From Gemmatimonadota bacterium (GTDB taxonomy: Bacteria > Gemmatimonadota > Gemmatimonadetes > Gemmatimonadales > Gemmatimonadaceae), in assembly GCA_947457715.1 (NCBI GenBank), contig CANGXK010000126.1:1-7320 (forward strand): a DNA stretch of 7,320 bases, read 5' to 3'. Of this stretch, positions 1-4,766 are shown one piece after another. The notes below the pieces were generated by a model, which was not told the origin of the DNA, ran no database searches, and worked only from the letters and a program-made list of their open reading frames with translations. A program made the translations under genes and the position numbers. Every line of letters begins with the position of its first letter. Position 1 is the first letter of the stretch.

Positions 1-288
1 ACCGCGCTCGACCTCGCCTGTACGGGAGGTGTCCACACCGGAAGAGACGCAGCAAAAGCGTTGCTGTGCGGTGCGGATGTGATCCAGCTGACGTCGGTGT
101 TGCTCGAGCGCGGACCGGCGTACGCGAGCACGATCGTGAACGACCTGCGCAGCTGGCTTGTGGAGACCGGCTACGTGTCGAGCGACGAGGCGCGCGGCGT
201 GCTGGCCATGGGCACGCGCACCGATGCCCATGCGTGGGAGCGGCTCAACTACATACGGCAGCTCGACGGATGGCGCTCACGACGCTGA
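1..288 (+). CDS. Dihydroorotate dehydrogenase-like flavoprotein, C-terminal fragment
   Basis: This is the last 95 codons of a gene that begins left of the window. The frame is open from base 1 and ends in TGA. The fragment starts with a TGGVHTGRDAAKALLCGADV segment. In the DHOD family this is the final beta-alpha unit of the TIM barrel, whose glycine pair and GAD turn hold the FMN phosphate. It is followed by a helical tail (LRSWLVETGY) and a closing ERLNYIRQLDGW, which match my memory of the 'dihydroorotate dehydrogenase-like' subfamily of about 330 residues rather than classical PyrD. Members are predicted cytosolic FMN oxidoreductases. Whether this subfamily truly oxidises dihydroorotate is unclear, so I give no symbol. 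The catalytic Cys/Ser and most of the barrel lie outside the window. The next gene is convergent, 8 bp away. Confidence 0.82.
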   Translation, partial: TALDLACTGGVHTGRDAAKALLCGADVIQLTSVLLERGPAYASTIVNDLRSWLVETGYVSSDEARGVLAMGTRTDAHAWERLNYIRQLDGWRSRR

Positions 289-296
289 CATACCCG

Positions 297-1181
297 CTAC
301 CTGAGCACCTCGGGTAAGCGCGTCTCTCCTGCGGCCACGCCAAGCCGGGCGATGATCTGGGCCGCTTGCGGGTAGCGCGCCGTGAGATCGTGTACGCGCC
401 CGGCCTCGAAGCAGGCCGGCGTGAAGCCCGGCGCCATCGTGCAGCCGAACAGCGCATGTCGGCCGCCGGGCAGCAGGCACCCGGCCTGCCACGTGCCGGC
501 CGGGACCACGTACTGCACCTGCTGGCCCGCAAGGGGATCCGTACCCATCACCACCTCGCTCGTGCGGCCGTCTTCGTGCAACAGATACAGCACGAACGGA
601 TCGCCTGAATAGGCGTGCCACACTTCGTCGTGCGTGAGCCGGTGAAAGCGCGACAGGCTGCTCAGGCTATCGGCATAGCAACCGATCATCGCCGTTCCCG
701 CCGGGACACCCCCGGCGTCGCTGTCGGGGGAGCGCCACGTCTCGCGATACAGGGTCCCTTCGATCGGCAGTCGCAGGAAGCGGTACGGCCGAAGCAGGGC
801 CATGGTATCGGCGTGCACCGCGGCCCCGCTGAAGTGCGCGAGCTCCATCACGTCGACGATCGCCACCAGGTCGATGGGCCCGTAGCAATGCGGGTAGAGT
901 TCACCGCCCGCGTGGTCCTTCGGCGATGCCGAGGGCAGCGGGGCCGGTGGCTCGTACACCAGCGGCGCCGTCAGCAAGGTGGGATCGATGACCAACAGCA
1001 CAAGATCGGGCACGCCGGCGAAGTACGCCGCGGCGGTGGGCAGCACCTGCTGCGCGCGCGACAGATGGATGAACCCCTCACCATCGAGGCTGTCGGCGCG
1101 ATACTGACCGGTCGCCCGCGCCAGCGCGACGGCCTCACGGCGGCAGATATGAAATACGGCGGGATCGTTCGGCAGCGTCAC
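297..1181 (-). CDS. DUF952-Cupin_5 (DUF985) two-domain protein
   Basis: The protein has 294 residues. Residues 9-113 match the DUF952 pattern: FHIC at 10-13, YRADSL at 27-32, EGFIHLS at 35-41, LVLLVID at 60-66 and ELYPHCYGPI at 94-103. Residues 127-282 match Cupin_5/DUF985: the LPIEGTLYRETWRS opening at 138-151, FHRLTHDEVWHAYSGDP at 179-195, VVPAGTWQAG at 225-234 and GCTMAPGF at 246-253. H180, H184, E186 and H189 are candidate ligands of the cupin pocket. Both families are small cytosolic proteins without an established general function; Cupin_5 is a jelly-roll fold and some members have been discussed as sugar-binding or epimerase-like. No signal peptide is visible. I chose the GTG at 1181-1179 because it begins just before the DUF952 motif and has an AGG 9 nt upstream. 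The frame stays open far upstream, but only as antisense to the desaturase gene. No catalytic activity is assigned. Confidence 0.82.
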   Translation of the reverse strand: MTLPNDPAVFHICRREAVALARATGQYRADSLDGEGFIHLSRAQQVLPTAAAYFAGVPDLVLLVIDPTLLTAPLVYEPPAPLPSASPKDHAGGELYPHCYGPIDLVAIVDVMELAHFSGAAVHADTMALLRPYRFLRLPIEGTLYRETWRSPDSDAGGVPAGTAMIGCYADSLSSLSRFHRLTHDEVWHAYSGDPFVLYLLHEDGRTSEVVMGTDPLAGQQVQYVVPAGTWQAGCLLPGGRHALFGCTMAPGFTPACFEAGRVHDLTARYPQAAQIIARLGVAAGETRLPEVLR

Positions 1182-1259
1182 TGTCGGATGCCTAGGCGTA
1201 AGTGTAATGGGTTTGTGCCAGCGACTTCCCACAACGTACAACACGCAGGAGATTGAGGG
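1182..1259. promoter_or_regulatory. Divergent intergenic region between DUF952-Cupin_5 and desaturase genes
   Basis: These 78 bp separate two divergent starts, so they must hold or overlap promoters for both genes unless transcription begins inside the coding regions. I find no convincing -35/-10 pair in either direction. On the minus strand a TACACT hexamer lies 5' of the GTG, without a good partner. The role is inferred from gene orientation only. Confidence 0.4.
1247..1251 (+). promoter_or_regulatory. Ribosome binding site of the desaturase gene
   Basis: An AGGAG lies 8 nt before the ATG at 1260. It is a good Shine-Dalgarno match at normal spacing. It fixes the start of the desaturase gene and rules out the overlapping alternative frame that starts at 1253. 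Confidence 0.8.
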
Positions 1260-2117
1260 ATGCCGCCCGATCTGCAAAGCGTTCAGCTCATCGCCGTCAC
1301 GTCCATCTTCCTCGCCTTCGGCCTGGCCGAGGTGTTCATCGGGAAGTTCTTTGCCCGCGAAGCCGACCGCGAGGACAACCGGCTCGATGTCGCGGTCGGG
1401 ATCATGTTCCCGCTGGTATCGGGCAGTGTGTTTGCCCTCTCGAGGGCCCTGTGCGCCTGGCTGGTGCCCGACATGCGGAACGCCTGGGCCGACTGGCCGG
1501 TGTGGGCGATGATCGCCGTCCTGCTGGTGGCCGACGACCTCACGCAGTACTGGTGGCACCGTCTCTCCCACACGTCGGTGATGTGGCCACTGCATCGCGC
1601 GCACCACAGCGCCTCGTACATGAGTGTGCGTGTGGTGTACCGGAACAACCTGTTCTACTACGCCATGATGCCCGGTCTCTGGCTCGGCGGCGCGCTGCTC
1701 TACATGGGATTCGGCTGGACGTTCGTGTGGTACAGCATCGTGAAGCTGCTGGTGATCATCGGGGCGCACTCCGCGGTGCGCTGGGATCAGTGGCTGTACC
1801 GGTACCGCGTGTTGCATCCGCTGGCGTGGGTGCTGGAGCGCACGATCTCCACCCCCGCGACGCACTACGCGCATCACGCGCTCACGCAGGATGACGGCAT
1901 CGGGCTGTACGAGGGGAACTACGGCAATCTGCTGTTCCTGTGGGACATGCTCTTCGGCACGTCGCGCATCACGCGGCAGTATCCGCCGGCATACGGACTC
2001 AACGATGACCGGCGTCACGGGCAGGAAAAGTGGTACCACCAGCTGTTCTTCCCGTTGGTGCGGTCGCGCCGGGCGGAGACGGTATTAGGGCACGAAAAGC
2101 ATTTGCCGGTCGACTGA
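1260..2117 (+). CDS. Sterol desaturase / fatty acid hydroxylase family membrane enzyme
   Basis: The protein has 285 residues, a normal length for this di-iron family. The histidine boxes that bind the two irons are all visible: HRLSH (100-104), HRAHH (112-116) and HYAHH (202-206), with an extra His at 170. Hydrophobic stretches near 8-30, 43-66, 82-98, 131-152 and 154-170 indicate an integral membrane protein with the His boxes on the cytoplasmic side, as is usual in the family. Such enzymes use O2 and electrons to hydroxylate or desaturate lipids such as sterols, fatty acids, alkylglycerols and carotenoids. The substrate cannot be told from the sequence. The late NLLFLWDMLFGT segment (223-234) is also typical. 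The start is set by a strong AGGAG 8 nt upstream. It is a single-gene unit, divergent from the gene on its left and convergent with the small cupin on its right. Confidence 0.9.
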   Translation: MPPDLQSVQLIAVTSIFLAFGLAEVFIGKFFAREADREDNRLDVAVGIMFPLVSGSVFALSRALCAWLVPDMRNAWADWPVWAMIAVLLVADDLTQYWWHRLSHTSVMWPLHRAHHSASYMSVRVVYRNNLFYYAMMPGLWLGGALLYMGFGWTFVWYSIVKLLVIIGAHSAVRWDQWLYRYRVLHPLAWVLERTISTPATHYAHHALTQDDGIGLYEGNYGNLLFLWDMLFGTSRITRQYPPAYGLNDDRRHGQEKWYHQLFFPLVRSRRAETVLGHEKHLPVD

Positions 2118-2150
2118 CGCGCTGATCGGGGTGGCCCCGATCAACGCGTC
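2116..2150. terminator. Bidirectional hairpin shared by two convergent genes
   Basis: The inverted repeat has an outer arm GACGCG (2116-2121) pairing with CGCGTC (2145-2150) and an inner arm TGATCGGGG (2123-2131) pairing with CCCCGATCA (2135-2143). There is one C/A mismatch between the arms and a TGG loop, giving 15 base pairs. It overlaps the stop codon of the desaturase gene (2115-2117) and that of the convergent cupin gene (2149-2151). There is no T-run on either side, so it is not a textbook intrinsic terminator, but position and symmetry fit a two-way transcription end or 3'-end stabiliser. Confidence 0.75.
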
Positions 2151-2478
2151 AATCCACAATGAAGAGTCGGGCGCCCATCGGCGACCGTGAGCGATGCGGC
2201 TCGGTGTCGTCCGCGACCTGATAGCTCATTCCCGGCGTCATCGTGACAATACGTCCGTCTGCCAGCTCCGTTTGGAGCTCGCCCGCGAGGCAGAGCAGAA
2301 TGTGCCCCTTGGCACACCAATGGTCGGCCACGTAGCCCGGCGAATACTCCACCATGAGGACACGCACGGCACCGAACTGCCGGGTGCGCCAATGTGCGAC
2401 CCCCGATTCTCCGGGGTGCTCGGTGGGCGGAACGTCATCCCAGATGACGGTTTCGAAGGGAATATCAGTGAGCTGCAT
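2149..2478 (-). CDS. DHCW-motif cupin fold protein
   Basis: The protein has 109 residues and forms a single cupin beta-barrel. The signature is VEYSPGYVADHWCAKGHI at 43-60, containing DHWC (52-55) and H59. It is followed by CLAGELQTELADGR (63-76), TPGMSYQVADD (81-91), EPH (93-95) and a closing LFIVD (105-109). This pattern is that of the small family named for its DHCW motif. H53, H59, E67 and H95 are the probable metal ligands, by analogy with other cupins. The biochemical role is unknown; it is cytosolic with no signal peptide. The start chosen is the ATG at 2478, where the family's conserved N-terminus (MQLTDIPF) begins. The frame extends 45 codons further upstream, but that part is Arg-rich and looks like non-coding sequence. 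No Shine-Dalgarno is visible before the ATG. Confidence 0.88.
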   Translation of the reverse strand: MQLTDIPFETVIWDDVPPTEHPGESGVAHWRTRQFGAVRVLMVEYSPGYVADHWCAKGHILLCLAGELQTELADGRIVTMTPGMSYQVADDTEPHRSRSPMGARLFIVD

Positions 2479-2642
2479 ATTGATGGATGGCTCTGGGAGG
2501 GTGATCGCCGTCCGCGCCGCGAGGTGCCGGCGTCGACATGCCCGAGGCCGTGTCCGGTCGCGCCCGACAGTGCGTGACCCACTCCCCGGTACGTTGGAGC
2601 TCCGAGGCAACATTCTCCAGTATGCGATGATTCGGAGGCCCT
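2479..2642. promoter_or_regulatory. Divergent intergenic region between DHCW cupin and PEP-CTERM genes
   Basis: These 164 bp lie between divergent starts and should carry promoters for both. Nothing in them reads as a gene: the frames crossing it are Arg/Pro-rich and belong to antisense shadows. I see no clear -35/-10 pair. The last 50 bases before the plus-strand gene are less GC-rich than the rest, which would suit a promoter there. An 8-bp palindrome GGAGCTCC sits at 2596-2603; its significance is unknown. Confidence 0.4.
2634..2638 (+). promoter_or_regulatory. Ribosome binding site of the PEP-CTERM gene
   Basis: A GGAGG lies 4 nt before the ATG at 2643. The spacing is short, but the core match is strong and it precedes a clear signal peptide, so it supports this start. 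Confidence 0.7.
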
Positions 2643-3362
2643 ATGAAGAAAGCCGTGGTGCTGTTCCTCGCGTCGGCAGCGCTCGTGCGCACCGCCGCGG
2701 CGCAAACCATCAGCGTGCCGGGCGGCGATCAAGTTGGTGGGTGGGGCGTTGGTGGTATTCAGACGGTTGGGCAAACGCTCACCGCGCTCAGTTCAAGACT
2801 TGAAAGCTTCACCTTTTGGCTGAAAGCTGAGATCGGGCCGCCGGTCACCTTCAACGCGTACATCTACCAATGGGATGACGTGAACTTTCGGGCGACTGGT
2901 CCGGCGCTCTATCAGAGCCCACTCAGCGCGTCACCACCCCCCCTGCCGTCGTCGGTACCCTACGATTTTGCGCCCGCCATCACCCTGGCCGCCGGCGCCC
3001 GCTATGTGGCGTTCCTGTCGATTACCGGGGAGGGGCTGTTCGCCAGCGTCGAGTCCAGTCTGACGGATGTGTACGGCGGCGGCACGTTCGTCAGCACCAA
3101 TCTTCCGCCAACGGAAACGTCCTGGAGCACATACAACGGCGTCGGGAACTCTCCGCCGCCGCGCGATCTCCGATTCGAGGCGGTCTTCTCGACGGTGCCC
3201 GAGCCGTCGTCACTGGTGCTGGCCGCCGTCGGCCTAGTCGGCTTGGGGGCGACGGTACACCGTCGGGCAACCCTGCGGCGACAGCACGGGCAGCCGCTGT
3301 CGTGCGCGAAGGGCGGGACCATTCGCCCTTCGCGCACGCGTCGCGGCCTCGTTACGGCGTGA
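2643..3362 (+). CDS. Secreted PEP-CTERM sorting domain protein with an extended C-terminal tail
   Basis: The protein has 239 residues. Residues 1-20 form a Sec signal peptide (MKK, hydrophobic core, cleavage after AAA before QT). Residues 21-182 are a beta-rich exported domain with a GQTLTALSSRLESFTFWL stretch (43-60), an FNAYIYQWD stretch (70-78) and an ARYVAFLSI segment (119-127). I know this pattern from uncharacterised PEP-CTERM proteins but can attach no function to it. The sorting signal is VPEP (185-188), then a hydrophobic helix (190-205) and an Arg cluster (RR at 207-208, RR at 212-213). In the known system, exosortase cleaves near PEP and the protein goes to the cell surface or exopolysaccharide matrix. 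Oddly, 26 further residues follow the last RR, whereas the family normally ends there. That tail is encoded partly by a strong hairpin and overlaps the convergent amidohydrolase gene by 11 bp. No exosortase gene is in the window. Confidence 0.85.
   Translation: MKKAVVLFLASAALVRTAAAQTISVPGGDQVGGWGVGGIQTVGQTLTALSSRLESFTFWLKAEIGPPVTFNAYIYQWDDVNFRATGPALYQSPLSASPPPLPSSVPYDFAPAITLAAGARYVAFLSITGEGLFASVESSLTDVYGGGTFVSTNLPPTETSWSTYNGVGNSPPPRDLRFEAVFSTVPEPSSLVLAAVGLVGLGATVHRRATLRRQHGQPLSCAKGGTIRPSRTRRGLVTA
3301..3338. terminator. Strong 15-bp hairpin, probable terminator of the amidohydrolase operon
   Basis: This is a perfect inverted repeat. The arm CGTGCGCGAAGGGCG (3301-3315) pairs with CGCCCTTCGCGCACG (3324-3338) around an 8-nt loop. 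It begins 13 nt past the stop codon of the minus-strand amidohydrolase gene, the expected place for that operon's terminator. For the plus-strand PEP-CTERM gene it falls inside the reading frame, before its stop. No T-run follows on either strand, so termination would need a non-canonical or Rho-assisted mechanism. Confidence 0.7.
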
Positions 3363-4737
3363 TTTTTCTGGGCGCCTGCTGCTTGATCTTCTCCATGTAC
3401 TTCTTGAAGAAAAGCTTGTGGATGTCCATCATGTCGATCTCGCGGCCCTGGATGTAGGACTGTTCGATGTTGCTCGTCATGTCCAGCGGCGTACCGGTGG
3501 TGATCAACAGCGTCGCTTCCTTGCCCACCTCGAGCGAACCCACCTTGTCGGCGATGCCCATCGACTCGGCGGCGTTGATCGTCACGGCCTTGAGCGCTTC
3601 CTCCTCGGGCAGACCGAACGCCACCGCCACACCGGCTTCCCACGGCAACCGATAGCTGTAAAGGCCTCCACTGCCACCGGCAATCGCGAACTTCACGCCG
3701 GCAGCGTGCAGCTTGCCTGGCGTGGCATACGCGTTGTCGTAGCTTTCGTACTGCCGGTCTGGCGCCGACATGGTCGACGTGAGAATCACCGTGATCTTCT
3801 CCGCCTTCAGTCGATCGGCCACGAACAGCGCGTCACGCCCACCGCGAATGACCACCTTCACGCCCTCGGCCTTGCCCCAGGTGATGGCATCGTTGATCTG
3901 CGCCGCGCCTTCAGCGGCCACGACCACCGGGATCGCACCATCGAGCGCCGGAATCATGGCCGCGTATCGCGAATCAGTGCGCACCGACTGATTGGACTTC
4001 ACGGCATCCCGATACGCGCGGGCCTCGGAGAACCAATCCTTGATCTGCTGCACCTGTTCGGCGTACGTCTTCGGCGGCGGGCCGGCCGGACCACCACGTC
4101 CACCGGGACCACCACCACCGAAGCGACGCGGCTGCGCGTTCGGGTCGGGCCACTTCACGTTCAGTGCGGCCGACCCCTTCATCGACATCTCTTCCCACGT
4201 CCACCCTTCCAGCGACATCGCCGACGACAGTCCCGAAATCACACCGCCCTCGGGCGTGGTGAAGGCCACCAGCACGCCCGCCGAGCGCGTGGTGCCGATG
4301 TGCCGGCTCTCGGCATTCACCGCGACTTCGGCCCGCACGTTCGGATTGAAGTCGCCGAGTTCATTGATGTCGTTGGACACATCGACGGACCCGATTTCGG
4401 TGATGCCGACGGTGCTGTAGGCGTCGATGAGACCCGGGTAGATGTGCTTGCCAGCCAGGTCCACGATCTTGGCACCGCGCGGCGCCGCCACCTCGGGGCC
4501 GCCGATCGCCGTGATCTTGCCACGATCGAGGACGATCGTGCCGTTGGTGATCGTGCCCTTGGTCACCGTGTGAATCGTGGCGCCGCGCAGCACCACCGGC
4601 TGCTCCTGCGGGGCCACCGTCATGCGCTCCTGTGCCATCGCCGCACGAGGGGCGACTAGCCCGGCGATTGCTGTAGCCATCGCAAGCGTCGTGAGACGCG
4701 TACGCGTACGACGTGCGGTCGTGTTCATGGTTCGCAT
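3352..4737 (-). CDS. Exported amidohydrolase-fold protein lacking the catalytic residues
   Basis: The protein has 461 residues. It starts with a signal peptide: Arg-rich n-region at 9-14, hydrophobic core at 15-30, cleavage after AMA (33-35). The composite beta-sandwich/TIM-barrel layout of amidohydrolases follows, with the N-terminal strands RGATIHTV...GTIVLDRGKITAIGG (51-80), AGKHIYPGLID (95-105) and the C-terminal ALKAVTINAAESMGIADKVG (381-400), GSLEVGKEATLLI (400-412). The metal-binding positions are lost. The HxH after GLID reads AYS (106-108), the later His-containing strand reads VVVAAEG (271-277), and the usual Asp region reads AIAGGSGG (351-358). It is therefore probably not a hydrolase itself. 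A Gly/Pro-rich insert lies at 207-222. The gene follows the large amidohydrolase gene by 29 bp and is almost certainly co-transcribed. An in-frame GTG at 4770, overlapping the upstream stop as GTGA and preceded by GAGGG, is a credible alternative start adding 11 residues; the ATG at 4728 is another. Confidence 0.85.
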   Translation of the reverse strand: MRTMNTTARRTRTRLTTLAMATAIAGLVAPRAAMAQERMTVAPQEQPVVLRGATIHTVTKGTITNGTIVLDRGKITAIGGPEVAAPRGAKIVDLAGKHIYPGLIDAYSTVGITEIGSVDVSNDINELGDFNPNVRAEVAVNAESRHIGTTRSAGVLVAFTTPEGGVISGLSSAMSLEGWTWEEMSMKGSAALNVKWPDPNAQPRRFGGGGPGGRGGPAGPPPKTYAEQVQQIKDWFSEARAYRDAVKSNQSVRTDSRYAAMIPALDGAIPVVVAAEGAAQINDAITWGKAEGVKVVIRGGRDALFVADRLKAEKITVILTSTMSAPDRQYESYDNAYATPGKLHAAGVKFAIAGGSGGLYSYRLPWEAGVAVAFGLPEEEALKAVTINAAESMGIADKVGSLEVGKEATLLITTGTPLDMTSNIEQSYIQGREIDMMDIHKLFFKKYMEKIKQQAPRKITP

Positions 4738-4766
4738 GGTGTCGAATGTCGAAAGGAATGAGCGGG

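Noticed and set aside
291..316. TACCCG...CGGGTA inverted repeat between the first two genes
   Set aside because: It is only 6 bp with a 14-nt loop, lies mostly inside the end of the cupin gene and is too weak to call a terminator.
1213..1242. Promoter-like TTGTGC, 18 nt, TACAAC before the desaturase gene
   Set aside because: The start of transcription would fall at about 1249, cutting into the AGGAG ribosome site, and the hexamers are poor matches.
615..1256. 213-codon plus-strand open frame
   Set aside because: It is antisense to the DUF952-Cupin_5 gene, with no recognisable motif or ribosome site.
1182..2039. Minus-strand upstream extension of the DUF952-Cupin_5 frame to 580 codons
   Set aside because: The extra residues are His/Arg/Pro-rich with no domain pattern and are antisense to the well-supported desaturase gene. 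The frame is open only because of high GC.
3418..4659. 413-codon plus-strand open frame
   Set aside because: It lies wholly antisense to the amidohydrolase gene, has a His/Arg-rich composition typical of shadow frames and shows no domain.
4697..4711. CGCGTACGCGTACG tandem repeat
   Set aside because: It encodes the RTRTR of the signal peptide n-region and is a short coding coincidence, not a regulatory repeat I can support.
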